Source: Microglena sp. YARC (taxonomy: Eukaryota > Chlorophyta > Chlorophyceae > Chlamydomonadales > Chlamydomonadaceae). Taken from it: a stretch of DNA of 64,000 bases. Positions 8,641 through 18,856 of the stretch are shown piece after piece. How positions within the stretch are numbered: the first letter of the stretch is position 1; every line of letters starts with the position of its first letter. A model generated the notes under the pieces. The model had not been told where the DNA came from. It was given only the letters and a program-made list of their open reading frames with translations, and made no database searches. A program made the position numbers and the translations under genes. The stretch lies in assembly GCA_022414725.1 (NCBI GenBank), contig CM039463.1, forward strand, positions 28,225,571-28,289,570, written 5' to 3'.

Positions 8641-10214
8641 CATTTTGCCTGCCTTAACCTCATTTCCCTTAACCTCGAGTGCATGCGCTTCTGAGTTTCC
8701 ATTGGGCCGCCACTTGCGAAGTACGCATGTGCCTTTGCCTGTGACGTTGACTTTGCCTTTGCCTCTGCTTTTGCCTTTGCCTCTTCCTCTGCTTTTGCCT
8801 TTTCCTCTGCTGATAATTCACAAACAGGTTTGGTTGACCGATTCAATGTATCGTACATCGATCCCTCCAAATTGCTTATCATATTCTCCAGACGTTTCAG
8901 ACGATCATCTTGCGTAATGTTGTGATTTTCAACACGCTGTATGTAATTATTCTTTCGTTCCTCCCGGTTCCGAATGGATTGGATACCGGATGCAATGGCT
9001 TTATCCTTAATTACAAATTGTCTCACCCTCTCATAATATTCCGCAGTGTTCTCTTTCATCATTTGAAACATCTGAGCGTACTTTTTATTCGTGTCGCTAG
9101 CAAAGTGTGCCAACTGTTTAGTTTTATCTGTCTGGGTTCCTGTGATCTTACTACCCATAGTCTTATCCAACTGAAGGAGACCGTCAACAACTGACCCATC
9201 CATACACACCTTATCTGAGTTCCAACAAACGTCTCCGTATACGTTCGTCCGACCGCCTATGACGTTGGCTTTGTTCACCCCAAAAGAAGTCCATGTACCG
9301 TCATCGCGTTTCAAGTGAACACCCTTCTGAGATTTTCCCAAACCACCCAGAACAACCGATCCGCCGGCAACGCCATCGATGCCGCGCACGGTGAGTCCAC
9401 TCGACCCATGCACGTTGAGATCCTTTTTGGCGCTGAAGTTACCACCGATATTCATGTCGGGACCATGCACGATTAGGCTCTTCCCTAAAACCATCCGCTT
9501 CCCCAGAAGCTGATCTCGACCAACGTGACTACCTCCAGCCACGAGGTGGTCCTTGGCAGTGATCAGATTACCGCGCAACACGGTGGTTCCCATGACACCC
9601 CAGTCTCCTTGGGTCAAAGAGCTCCTTCCAGTAACAGTCGACCCACTAAGAACAGCGTTGCCGTCCACCGACAACCCCCGGCCGACTCGCATACCCCCCA
9701 TCGCGTCTAACTCCTGCATAGCACGCACATTCCCCCCAACTACGGCATTACCTTTCACCACAGTCCGCCCGTCCACCGATAGCTCGCCTGCCACTCGTGC
9801 ACCGTTCGCAACATCTAGTCGTCCGATATCCGTGGTCCCGCTAACAACCAATGAACCTCCCACTCTCGTCCTAGGCAAATTCGCCATACCGTTAACGTTC
9901 AGTGCGCGCAAGACGGACGCGTTGGCTACCTCGCTGATGTTCCCGCGGATGCGCAAGTCCCCCGTAATTTCGGCGTTCTCGCCGACGACCAGTTTGCCAG
10001 CGTAGTACCCGTCGGGCGATGTGCACATCTGTTGGTCGGGACCACATACGCGTATTGCACCGAACGGAGTATCGACCTTTTTGTTCGGCGCAGATATTTG
10101 TTGCGTCGGCGTTGCTGAGGAATCACCACCTTCAAAGCGTTCCTCCCCCTTAATTCGAACACCTGCAATGGTTGCGCACACAATCAACACAATGATAAGC
10201 AGAACGATAAACAT
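8640..10214 (-). CDS. Membrane-anchored beta-helix protein, paralogue 2
   Basis: This is an intact 524-codon gene. A single hydrophobic anchor occupies residues 2-19 (FIVLLIIVLIVCATIAGV), then C-x5-MC-x5-DGYYAGKLVVGE and SVLRALNVNGMA. About 25 short G-x-hydrophobic turns follow (VGGSLVVSGTTDIGRL style), predicted to stack as a beta-helix. The GDVCW...VCMDGSVV motif precedes a coiled coil with ITQDDRLKRLENMISNLE. The tail is unusually rich in Ala-Lys-Glu (AEEKAKAEEEAKAKAEAKAK), unlike either paralogue. The layout anchor-helix-coiled coil suggests an elongated trimeric fibre on the virion or membrane, by analogy with phage and giant-virus fibres; not proven. It lies 45 bases downstream of the third paralogue in the same direction. 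Confidence 0.65.
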   Translation of the reverse strand: MFIVLLIIVLIVCATIAGVRIKGEERFEGGDSSATPTQQISAPNKKVDTPFGAIRVCGPDQQMCTSPDGYYAGKLVVGENAEITGDLRIRGNISEVANASVLRALNVNGMANLPRTRVGGSLVVSGTTDIGRLDVANGARVAGELSVDGRTVVKGNAVVGGNVRAMQELDAMGGMRVGRGLSVDGNAVLSGSTVTGRSSLTQGDWGVMGTTVLRGNLITAKDHLVAGGSHVGRDQLLGKRMVLGKSLIVHGPDMNIGGNFSAKKDLNVHGSSGLTVRGIDGVAGGSVVLGGLGKSQKGVHLKRDDGTWTSFGVNKANVIGGRTNVYGDVCWNSDKVCMDGSVVDGLLQLDKTMGSKITGTQTDKTKQLAHFASDTNKKYAQMFQMMKENTAEYYERVRQFVIKDKAIASGIQSIRNREERKNNYIQRVENHNITQDDRLKRLENMISNLEGSMYDTLNRSTKPVCELSAEEKAKAEEEAKAKAEAKAKSTSQAKAHAYFASGGPMETQKRMHSRLREMRLRQAK

Positions 10215-10259
10215 ACAGTTACACTGGCATCAACGGTTTTGAATTTAAATACATTAAAA

Positions 10260-11765
10260 TCAAACTTTTTTAGGAGGACAACATGACGTGGTCACTGCAG
10301 TATTCATTGCGTTTAGAGTCTTGTTCTGCAATACATTGAAAGCAGCCTCAAGGCGCTCGAGACGAACATCTTGCATATTGTCCTCCTGATTGACGGCATC
10401 GATGTGGAGGGTATCCGAGTCATAGAGCGTGTTAATTTTATCAATACGGAGTTTCGCGTCAGCATCATCGTTATCCAGTTTCCCGAAGGTTGATTTCTTA
10501 ACAGCATCGTGATCACCAAACCTCTTATCGAGAGAACTTAACACATTGACGGTTTGTTTTGACAAACTACCAAAACCGGAATCACTCTTCATGACAAGGT
10601 CGTCGAGCCGGCCGTTGAGAAAGCTCTCCAATCTCAACAAACGAGATACGTTGTTCACGTCAAGACAAGAGGTGCCTGTGCAAAGTTTGCCATTGATAAC
10701 TAAGGGACCCGCGATGGAGTTCGCACCATTGTTTCCGAATATCGTGTAACCCTGTCCACCGTTCCTCTTCACACGCATCTGCGAACCCTTGCTCTTTATC
10801 TCATCCACCCCTGGTTCGGTGACGACCAGGGACCCGTGAGGGATTTTCAGAGCACCCTGCACAACGGCTTGGCTCCCTACCACCACGTTATTGGAGACAG
10901 ACACATTACCGCCGACATGCGCGTTCTTCCTAACCCGAGCGCTCCTACCCACATTCGCGTCCCCTGCTATTAAGTGATTCCCCAACACTATCTGATCGCG
11001 TCGTGTGACATTGCCCTTCCCAACGATCGTGCGCCTGCCGACGATAACGTCACCCCATACAACAGCATCGCCACCAACTAACTGATCCTTCTTTGTAAAA
11101 ACGTCCCCTCTAAACGCGATCGGCGTGTCCCCCCTGACGTTGATGGCACCCAGTCCAAGTCCTACTCGGACATCACCGTCAATCCTCGTGACACCCTTGT
11201 TTGTAAGCCTTCCCTGCACCACCGCGTCGGACTCGAATCTGGTATTGGATCCTGTCGATTTTAGATTTCCTCGCAAATGCACGTCGTCCATTGAGACCAT
11301 CCTCCCCAACATTGCGTTGCTACTTTTTGCAGAGAGGTTAGAGGACACCGATATGTTATTAATATTTGCCATCCCGTTAACAGAAAGTGTGCGCAACACC
11401 GAGAGGTCCGTCACGTCCTGGATGCTTCCTAATACCTTTAGGTCCCCTCCGACACCGGTGTTCCTCCCCACTAGGAGGTCGCCTTCGAAGTATCCGTCGC
11501 GTGCGCCACACATCTGGCGAGCTGTGCTGCATGCCTGGATCTTTCCTAGTTTCGTCATCACCTTCGACACTGCGGGAGACTGTTGTTTAATCTGGTCCCT
11601 CCGTTGTTGGTCAAAATGCTCTGCGCCTCCCCCCCCTCCTGAGCAAAGGTATAGCGCTACAACGAACACGATAACGATTCCGAAGAGAAAACAATAAAAT
11701 AAGACACTCTCAAATCCGAATCCGAATCCGTTTCCGATACCTGTACGATCGCAGTTGCATGCCAT
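10260..11765 (-). CDS. Membrane-anchored beta-helix protein, paralogue 3
   Basis: The frame is open from 11,891, but ATG 11765 (MACNCDRTG) is preferred. It leaves a 105-base spacer to the divergent gene at 11,871 and puts the hydrophobic anchor (VLFYCFLFGIVIVFVVALYL) near the N-terminus as in the paralogues. The anchor is followed by C-x5-MCGARDGYFEGDLLVGR, SVLRTLSVNGMA, many beta-helix turns, the cysteine motif GKLCTGTSCLDVNNVSRLLRLE, and a coiled-coil tail with MQDVRLERLEAAFNVLQNKTLN, ending CCPPKKV. About 500 residues, intact. With 1,331-3,186 and 8,640-10,214 it forms a three-member family that shares the head and diverges at the tail, which suggests duplication followed by specialisation. 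Confidence 0.65.
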   Translation of the reverse strand: MACNCDRTGIGNGFGFGFESVLFYCFLFGIVIVFVVALYLCSGGGGGAEHFDQQRRDQIKQQSPAVSKVMTKLGKIQACSTARQMCGARDGYFEGDLLVGRNTGVGGDLKVLGSIQDVTDLSVLRTLSVNGMANINNISVSSNLSAKSSNAMLGRMVSMDDVHLRGNLKSTGSNTRFESDAVVQGRLTNKGVTRIDGDVRVGLGLGAINVRGDTPIAFRGDVFTKKDQLVGGDAVVWGDVIVGRRTIVGKGNVTRRDQIVLGNHLIAGDANVGRSARVRKNAHVGGNVSVSNNVVVGSQAVVQGALKIPHGSLVVTEPGVDEIKSKGSQMRVKRNGGQGYTIFGNNGANSIAGPLVINGKLCTGTSCLDVNNVSRLLRLESFLNGRLDDLVMKSDSGFGSLSKQTVNVLSSLDKRFGDHDAVKKSTFGKLDNDDADAKLRIDKINTLYDSDTLHIDAVNQEDNMQDVRLERLEAAFNVLQNKTLNAMNTAVTTSCCPPKKV

Positions 11766-11870
11766 TTCACATGTTGAAACGGAACACTTTTTTCTTTCAT
11801 TCAATCCAGAATCAATGCGCGCGGGTTCCACTAAACAAAAAAATATTCGGCTCTTACAAAGATTCACGAC

Positions 11871-12374
11871 ATGGCTGGTACGGACCCCCACCCCGTCGTC
11901 GCATCATTGAGTAGTAGTCGCCCCCCCCGCAGGAAAAAAAAAGACCATCCTAAATCGGTGTCTTTCGCACCCACACCCAATGCAGAAGAGCAGCGATCAA
12001 TGTCACCCGCTGCCAATGAAATGTTTGAGCAACATGAGGAGAATAATAAGAGTTGCGCCCCATCATCCTCGGAACGACCAGAATCTAGGAGAATCTCTGG
12101 CAACCCGGAATGGCAATGGTTGTACGGCGGAGGAGGAAATGAGGAGGCACTATTCACGATCAATGTATCAGACACACTTGGCGAGGAGTACCGCCCCTTG
12201 TTTTTCGACATAGCGCGTATGATATGTCTCCACGCCACCATTCAGTTCATGTCATACGTAGGTGGACAGACACAACGTTTTTTTTCGCCTGAATTTGTCG
12301 AGATCCTCTTGTACATAATCATCGGTACCATGTTGTTTTGGCTGGTCATCCGTAAAATAGTATGGCTCGCGTAG
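11871..12374 (+). CDS. Small tail-anchored membrane protein, unknown
   Basis: An intact 167-codon gene that I do not recognise. The first 80 residues are polar and look disordered, with a basic cluster (RPPRRKKKDHPK). Residues 81-130 form a possible small folded part (WLYGGGGNEEALFTINVS). The C-terminus has a strong hydrophobic helix (LLYIIIGTMLFWLVIRKIVWLA) ending at the stop, so a tail-anchored topology is likely. It is divergent from beta-helix paralogue 3 and convergent with the gene ending at 12,400. Its place among presumed virion membrane proteins hints at the same setting. Confidence 0.55.
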   Translation: MAGTDPHPVVASLSSSRPPRRKKKDHPKSVSFAPTPNAEEQRSMSPAANEMFEQHEENNKSCAPSSSERPESRRISGNPEWQWLYGGGGNEEALFTINVSDTLGEEYRPLFFDIARMICLHATIQFMSYVGGQTQRFFSPEFVEILLYIIIGTMLFWLVIRKIVWLA

Positions 12375-12999
12375 ACTGAGCACCGTTCGATTGAATATTT
12401 CAGTTGAATATTTCTCCACACACGTTCTTGACATCATTAACATTTTGTGAAATAGCATCCAACTTGGACATCAAGACATTCCGCCGATCAATATCAGAGG
12501 CATCTCTATTATTAGGGTTTCTGGAATGCCCAGAATCACGGCGTCCAGACACTTTTCGACTATTAGACGTAGTATTATTACCAACCTTCTTATTCTTACC
12601 CCCCTCGTATGTTTTGAAGCCTCCAACAATTGAGCTGCCACCACACTTTGCGATTGACGCTTCAGTTATGCCATTAAACCCATTTGCGCTATCGATTCCA
12701 TCATCCCCGCTAGATAACACAACAACAGGTGGCCGGTTACGACCCGTTTCGTTACAGGAATAATTAGAAGAAGGGGGGACACGCAACCCCCGCAACAACC
12801 TGGAAGTCACAGAGTCATCATCAAGACCGGCTGCTGCACTCTCGTGGGGCACATATGGAGAGAGAGATCCGGAGTAAGACGCCCCAGAATACCAAGCGTC
12901 GACGCAGCCACCATTACCAACCGCACTAATAACCCCATCATATGGATCTCTTACTGATGGAGGGATGTCTTTGCTTCTATTCTTCTTATGATCAGTATT

Positions 13000-13248
13000 A
13001 GGATGTTTGCGAGTTAGGTTCGTATTGGGATCAGTATTAGGATGTTTGCGAGTTAGGTTCGTATTGGGATCAGTATTAGGATGTTTGCGAGTTAGGTTCG
13101 TATTGGGATCAGTATTAGGATGTTTGCGAGTTAGGTTCGTATTGGGATCAGTATTAGGATGTTTGCGAGTTAGGTTCGTATTGGGATCAGTATTAGGATG
13201 TTTGCGAGTTAGGTTCGTATTGGGATCAGTATTAGGATGTTTGCGAGT
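13000..13248. repeat. 39-bp tandem repeat, about 6.4 identical copies
   Basis: The unit begins aggatgtttgcgagttaggt and continues tcgtattgggatcagtatt. All copies are identical, so the array expanded or homogenised recently. It keeps frame and encodes a 13-residue Lys/His/Pro/Asn/Thr unit on the minus strand. Confidence 0.9.
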
Positions 13249-13592
13249 TCCTCGGATTCTCGGTTGTGGGCGTCTTGTATCTAAGAGTTTCTTTTTGTTT
13301 GTTTCGATATTGTTGTCCAATTTCGGGTCCGAGTCCGAGTCCGAGTCCGGGTCCGATTCGGGTACGGTTTGTTTTTTCAAAAGGTTGGACGTAGTATCAA
13401 CCGTATCAATGAGTGTTGCAACAGTACGTTTCCCATTTTCAATTCTCTCGACAGCGTTGTTGATGTCATCTTCGCACTTCAGTTTGGAGTATTTATATAT
13501 TTCATCAGGCGTTGCACGACGATTGAACACACGCGCCAAAAGGCGTTCATTGTGCACATCCGCTTGGCATAAACGTCAGACGAATCAAAGTT

Positions 13593-13690
13593 AGTGTCCG
13601 AACCAGAGTCTGAACCAGAGTCTGAACCAGAGTCTGAACCAGAGTCTGAACCAGAGTCTAAACACGAGTCTGAACCAGAGTGTGAACCAG
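13593..13690. repeat. 12-bp tandem repeat encoding Ser-Gly-Ser-Asp
   Basis: About seven copies of gaaccagagtct, the last ones diverged. They encode an acidic SGSD run in the minus-strand membrane protein. A similar ccgagt hexamer run lies at 13,328-13,350 in the same gene. Confidence 0.75.
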
Positions 13691-14193
13691 AACTATCGAT
13701 ATCGCAACTATCGTCAACCTTATTTTTCTCCTTCTCCTTCTCCTTCACCTTATCCGTTCCATTGGCATCGGCATTGACTTCTTTTTTGGTTTGATTGGGT
13801 TTTTCGTGTTCGTGCCCGCATTCCCCATCACTCCAATCGTCTCTGCAGGCGTCATCATTATCTTCGATGCATTCGTCATTCGAACGAGTTTCACACGGTT
13901 CGTCACCCTCGCTGAACGTCTCGCAACTCTTGGTCTTTCGCTTGCGCCACCAAAATAGCAGTCCGATGTACACGGCCAGCATGATGAGGAACACGAGGGC
14001 GTAGACCTTCCATCGCCCGTCGGAGCCACCTGACGGGTTAGCAGCAACTCTAGAGAAACGTTCCCACTCCGAGGAACCATTGAATGACGCTTGATTACCA
14101 GACATAAGATTGTCGTTCTCTTCTGAGAGCAGTATAAAGGATCAGTATTTTTTTTTTGCAGTTTTTTTTGCGAATGCGTTGGACATGGATTCA

Positions 14194-15465
14194 TCAAGGA
14201 GTCACTGCATTTAATCGCAAAGCTAGGTCCGCGAGATTGGGGATGCTCTTGTTCGTGTAAGGGTACATGTTGTTCATTGGAGGGAACAAACGCTCCACCC
14301 TGGTCAGTGCTTCGGTTGACATGCGCATCACAGGTATGCCGCCGATCTGCAGCACCTGCACACGCCCCGACACTGAGTCCATGGACGCCATGATGATAAG
14401 AGATGTCGTGAAGGTCACCACAACTAACGAGCTATCGCGCACGCGATCAACCTCAAACGGGCGGCTGGCATTAGAAATGTTGACATTCACGGAACCGACG
14501 TTGACAGTCATGACGACGCTGTCTGTCAAACGCACCTGAGCGTTCAAGGTGGTGCGCGTGATGAACGCGGTAACCACGTTTGTGTATTTGAGAGACTCGA
14601 CAGGAACGTCCTGCACAAAGTTGAGGTAATACATGACCATGGGAATGTTAACACGCTTCGAGCCGTACTTGACAGCCGTCGTTCGCATATTCCTAAGGAC
14701 AGCGCCAATGTCCACGAAATCCCCGGGATTGCCACCTAGGATGCGGGTGTCGGACACTGCCTCAAATACTACAGGGATGTTGGTTTGGGAAACACTATTC
14801 GGATCATGAGAGTCGTACATGCTTATCGTGCGAGTGCGCATGGGAGCACACCCCGGGCCCCGGACGAAGATGGGGCGCAAGAGGAAAAACAACTTGGTGG
14901 AAAAGGCGCGGCGGTCCAGAAAGCACAGTGTACGTAGGAATAGATGCGTCCAAAACAAGAGTCTCCAATGTCAAACACGTCTTTGCAAACTCGTACTCGC
15001 CTAGAAGCACACGCACGCGCGCGTCCATGTTGTTTCGCAGGTCTCGACTCACGTAGGAGACATCATTGTAGAACACTCGTATCGAGGGTCTGTGAACTGC
15101 GTCCGCATGTCAATTACCGTAACATCCTCTAATTTGAATTCGGAAGGACAGTTAGCAACCTTCTTCACGGAATCACGGGAAAAATTGCACACGATGTCCC
15201 CATCCGACGGACGGAAGTACACCGAGTTTTTAGGGAAAGAGCTCCCGTCAGAGTAAAAAAAACGAATCCCTGACTCGTTATACGCATTACTCTTATCGCT
15301 CTTGAGCTTTGTCATCACGTCGTCGCTCAGATACATCTCAACATCACGTTTGCCACGAACACGAATATCAACAACTGAAGGAAGGATGGCCGCCAACAAA
15401 CAAATAAAAATCAAAATTGATAGAGAAGTAACGTTAACACCTGCAGACGGAGACACCAATGCCAT
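14194..15465 (-). pseudogene. Membrane-anchored protein of unknown function, two frameshifts
   Basis: ATG 15465 (MALVSPSAGVNV) opens a frame with a hydrophobic anchor (SILIFICLLAAILPSVV) and a polar domain. The frame changes near 15,065, continues as SRDLRNNMDARVRVLLGEYEF, and changes again near 14,880 into a third frame. That frame contains TISMYDSHDPNSVSQTNIPV and ends at 14,194. The third part is rich in Val/Thr beta-strand pattern (DSVVMTVNVGSVNVNISNAS). The combined length is about 420 residues. I recognise no family. The two single-base-type breaks in otherwise clean coding text argue for one decayed or mis-sequenced gene. Confidence 0.5.
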
Positions 15466-15646
15466 GTTAAACGTTTGTAATAGAGTTGTTCTTAAATAAA
15501 GTAGGAATAACTTTTCAAGATCAAATGTTGTTCTGCTGGTGTGAAGGATCGCCATTCAGAGGGCAACGGTGACGGGTTGAGAAACCCAGCACAGCAAGGG
15601 ATTAACAACACCAGTCCATGGTACAGTTGATGAGCCGGATTTACAC

Positions 15647-16725
15647 TCAGTGGAACACATTCAATGTTTTTTTTCCCATCAACAACACGCATCCAAAAAT
15701 GGAAGCGGTCCTTTGACACAACAGTTCCATGTGCAGTGTCTTGTGGTCCTGTTGCAGCGCAGTTCCTCGTACCTCAAATTTTAAACGTGCATTACGCGCT
15801 CGATTTTTTTCATGTAAATCCCTCATCCGAGGATCTCTTCCAAACACTGACGTTCCACCTTCGCACGCATGCGATGGGAGTGCTCTTTCATCGATACGTA
15901 TCAACTCCTCATCGTCAACTTCCTCTATAGCGTCTTCTTCCTTGTCAAGATGAAGGATGAGGAGGAGACACGGACATCGCATAATCATCAACATGATGAT
16001 TGCAGTCCTCATCGAAATCACACATCCGCCAACATGGCCGGTGAGAGGTACGTGAAGAATCATCGGAATCATCATCATCATCACCAGAAACATCAGCTAA
16101 TTCCACATCTTCATTTACTTCCACCTCGTCATCTACTTCAACCTCGTCATCTACTTCACCTCGTCATCTACTTCCACATCGTCATCTACTTCCACCTCGT
16201 CATCTACTTCCACATCTCATCTACTTCATCATTCATCTACTTCCATATCGTCATCTACTTCCATATCGTTATCTATTTCCACATCTTCATTTACACAATT
16301 CTCGGATGCTTCGGATATCATAGACATATGTTTCTGCAGAGTCGTCGTCGTATGTATGTTTTGCAGAGATGCCATTATTTCTTGACTTAGGATCTTCCGA
16401 TTCTCTGCCGCTTCGACCGGGCTCAATCCTTTACCGTCGTAGAGGATATGCGGTCTTGTGTACACGATTCTTGCTACGTGATTGCACACATCCAACAACA
16501 CATCGCGGTCTGTGTCGGTGGTGTAGACTAGTGTCATCATCACTCAAAAAATGTTTGAAACCGGACTGGACGGTGTACGCAAGATTTTTCTGGAAAAAAA
16601 CCGAGGACATGGCGCTCATCAGCATACCGCACAGCATCATCTTTGGCACGGTCCATCAGGGATGAGAAGATACGCATACAACACGTTTCGTAAGAGGCGG
16701 AGTTCCTTATGTAGTCGCAAATCAT
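15647..16725 (-). pseudogene. Acidic repeat protein, several frameshifts
   Basis: A plausible start is ATG 16725 (MICDYIRNSASYETCC). The first part (MDRAKDDAVRYADERHVLGFF) changes frame near 16,590 to NLAYTVQSGFKHFL and again near 16,530 to YTTDTDRDVLLDVCNHVARIVYTRP. A short-repeat stretch at 16,090-16,300 (gtcatctacttccac-type units) encodes a strongly acidic EVDDD run with further slips. A last frame (DKEEDAIEEVDDEELIRIDERAL) reaches the stop at 15,647. At least four breaks are needed, so it is clearly non-functional as written. No family is recognised; it follows RPB10 in the same direction, 86 bases downstream. Confidence 0.45.
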
Positions 16726-16811
16726 AATGGATTGGGAGGGGGGGGCAAAGAGGACGTCGGGAGATTTACACCCTCTGAAATAAAATGGATTTGTGAAAGA
16801 ACGCACTTGTA

Positions 16812-17006
16812 TCACAAAACAAACATCATGTCTACAGTTGTTAGCATGACAGTCCGGCAACATATGCGCTTGATGCCCAATGTATCAAGAATTTTCCCAC
16901 GCTCCTCGTCCGTCAAGGTCTTGTCCTCGTCGACCATACGTGTGTAAGCACGCCACTTGTCTGCAACGACCTTGCCACATGTGAAGCAACGAACTGGGAC
17001 GATCAT
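16812..17006 (-). CDS. DNA-directed RNA polymerase subunit RPB10 (RPABC5) homologue
   Basis: An intact 64-codon gene. It starts [18 protein letters not shown], the near-invariant N-terminus of RPB10, and ends with [20 protein letters not shown], giving the CxxC...CC zinc-bundle of this subunit. The frame extends upstream to 17,030, but ATG 17006 is the conserved start. RPB10 is a small shared subunit that holds together the polymerase core. Giant viruses that transcribe partly or wholly outside the nucleus encode their own copies. No intron and the surrounding viral genes argue that this is the viral gene, not the host one. Together with RPB5 at 26.4 kb it shows that the source virus had its own RNA polymerase. 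Confidence 0.9.
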   Translation of the reverse strand: MIVPVRCFTCGKVVADKWRAYTRMVDEDKTLTDEERGKILDTLGIKRICCRTVMLTTVDMMFVL

Positions 17007-17057
17007 CTTAAAGTTATAGTAATCAATCATTAATCGCCATTCCTTTACACTTTTTTT

Positions 17058-17516
17058 ATGTCCTCAATACAAGAAGAGTCCGTAACAATGAGTCGATCCA
17101 TCGACGACTACCAAGTCCATTACAAAACAAGCCAGTGTCCTGTTGGGGCCAGATTCTGGAGCACTTTCCGCAAAGTACTCCGAGATCCCGCCACGCGCCT
17201 TAAACGGCGGTCTGTACACCGGCAAACCGTTCATCAAAGGAGCCCCGTGGGCAAACAAGCCAGTGCGCCCGGAGACAGTCAACATGATCTACAATAGCCT
17301 ACAGAGCATGCACGTACCCCCCGAGGAGGCGATATACCTTTTCCCAGGCGGGGGGCATCCGGCCAGGGAACAATGTTCCAGAACTCCCTGTAGAGTACAT
17401 CAACACATTGCGCAACTCTGACACCAATTCCATGTGCATCCCCACCGGAGTCTCCAAAAAAAAATGCACACAATGAAGACGCCGCCCTTTAGTAGTCACG
17501 AGTACATCCAATACTG
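17058..17516 (+). pseudogene. Small protein of unknown function, two frameshifts
   Basis: The frame opens at ATG 17058 ([18 protein letters not shown]), changes near 17,150 to DSGALSAKYSEIPPRALNGG, LYTGKPFIKGAPWANKPV and MIYNSLQSMHVPPEEAIYLFPG, and changes again near 17,365 to NNVPELPVEYINTLRNSDTN before the stop at 17,514-17,516. About 150 residues in all, no membrane segment, no family recognised. It is divergent from RPB10 (51 bases between starts) and its end overlaps the convergent gene by about 20 bases. Confidence 0.5.
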
Positions 17517-18029
17517 AAACTCGCCAAGGAGGTCAGACATGTCGTTCACGTCCACGACTCCGCAAGCCTTTTCAAAGAATCTCTGGAACACCACGAAAGC
17601 GCTCCTGAGTGCTCGCATTACACGAGTGCTTAGCAATCTCCTCCACCAGCTCCAACACGCCTCTGAAAAAGTTGTCGAATGTGGGGAACACCACCGTGTC
17701 CTCATCGGGAAGGTACGTTCCACCACTGCTCTCAAGGCAATGCCATGAGATGGCCGTCTTGTCAAAGTTATCCTCCATCAAGGACGACAGGGACAGGCCG
17801 TATCGCGCGTGCGGATGAGCGCCGAACACAGACGAGATGTGAAGGAACTCAGGAGTCCTGCATATGTCTCGTACGTCTGAAGCTTGCACACGGCGTCAAC
17901 CAAATCCCAAAGGATGTCGCCAAAACGAACAACTACCTCTGAACTACCATCCGTTGTATGAATGGTCGATATGGTACACGATGATGGAAAGGTCTCTGGA
18001 AACGCAACTTGGTATGAAGAAACGCTCAT
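17496..18029 (-). pseudogene. Protein of unknown function, two frameshifts
   Basis: ATG 18029 (MSVSSYQVAFPETFPSS) opens the first frame, which changes near 17,885 to SDVRDICRTPEFLHISSVFG and again near 17,590 to VFQRFFEKACGVVDVNDMSD, ending at 17,496. The joined product would be about 177 residues, soluble, with no recognised domain. The three pieces are consecutive and non-overlapping, which supports one damaged gene rather than three small ones. Confidence 0.5.
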
Positions 18030-18108
18030 TGTGATGATGATGATGATGAACTGAAGACACTTTTCCAATGCAGATAACGCTTTAAACTAAAAAATAAACC
18101 AGTAGTAG

Positions 18109-18177
18109 TGAACCACGGACATGTAGCAGGTTTCATGGGATATTCAAATTATACAGGGTGTCCTGTAATTGGTGAAG
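18109..18177. repeat. Dispersed repeat, second copy of the 1,194-1,290 element
   Basis: It shares accacgg, tgtagc(a/g)ggtttc, tattcaaattata and (c/a)gggtgtcc with 1,194-1,290. The piece tacagggtgtcc resembles a Tc1/mariner-type terminus with its TA. Confidence 0.55.
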
Positions 18178-18203
18178 CATCTGTGGGTACAGGTTGGATT
18201 GCA

Positions 18204-18724
18204 TCAGGGGTAAATCGGTGGAGGGTGAAGTGTCATTTGGCGTTTTTTTGATTGCAGTGGGGTCCGCTTGTGTATTTTTTTGTTGAGAAGCATTGGCGGT
18301 TGTATTTTTGTTCTTGGAGAAGCATTGGCATTGGCGGGGGTTGTAATTTTTTCTTGAGAAGCATTGGCATTGACGGGGTTTTTTTGATTGCAGCGGGGCT
18401 TGTGAATTTTGTTCATTGGTTGTTCTAGAGAAGCTTTGTCATTGGGGGTGAATTGGCTTGCAGGTATGGGGTGGTTGATTATTATCTTGATTGAATAATC
18501 GGAGTCGTTTTGCCATGATTGTCAACCACACCGCTTTAAGGTCAACTTGGGGTGTATTTCTGGTGATTTTGCCGCTTCGTACTTTTCATTTAGGACAGTG
18601 ATCATCTTTCCCATCCAGAGTGGCATTTTTTTTCCCCAATTTTCATGCGATCGATAGCATTCATCACGAAGCACACGACCACGCATGAAATTACCGCAAA
18701 GGATGCGAAAATCACGCTCAACAT
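18204..18724 (-). pseudogene. Short membrane-anchored protein, degraded
   Basis: ATG 18724 gives MLSVIFASFAVISCVVVCFV, a clear signal-anchor, then the frame breaks in an A8 tract near 18,625. Other frames continue with MPLWMGKMITVLNEKYEAA and a low-complexity NANAS / KIHK repeat tail to 18,204. The tail corresponds to gcattggcattggc- and tgattgcagtgggg-type short repeats in the DNA. It lies head-to-head with the next gene. No function assigned. Confidence 0.4.
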
Positions 18725-18856
18725 TTTTGAGTTTTGGAAAGGGGTTCTTTCATGATGCGGCTTTTTTTACGCATCGTGTCACACGCGCCTTTTTTTTATA
18801 AAACATGTAAAAATAGTAAGAAGCTCGTCCGTCACAATGCTTTCCCCCCCCCCATC

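Larger units (their letters stand above)
12400..14105 (-). pseudogene. Repeat-rich membrane protein, one frameshift
   Basis: The N-terminal frame starts at ATG 14105 and has an anchor at residues about 33-53 (VYALVFLIMLAVYIGLLFWW), an acidic Cys-containing segment and an SGSD repeat. At about 13,555 the frame changes within atgtgcac. Downstream of the break the second frame continues with HNERLLARVFNRRATPDEIYKYSKL and then holds six perfect copies of a 13-residue RKHPNTDPNTNLT repeat. The C-terminal third has the pattern SKLDAISQNVNDVKNVCGEIF. Joined, it would be about 568 residues. I recognise no family; the short anchor with long low-complexity ectodomain suggests a surface or virion protein. 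The two halves overlap in the wrong frame, so the conserved join, not the overlap, is the argument for one gene. Confidence 0.55.

Noticed and set aside
11125..11697. 190-codon plus-strand ORF
   Set aside because: It is the antisense shadow of beta-helix paralogue 3, whose minus-strand frame has clear domain structure. The same applies to 9,553-10,005 and 2,079-2,582.
13007..13594. 195-codon plus-strand ORF of VRFVLGSVLGCLR repeats
   Set aside because: It is the reverse strand of the 39-bp repeat; the minus frame connects to an anchored protein on both sides.
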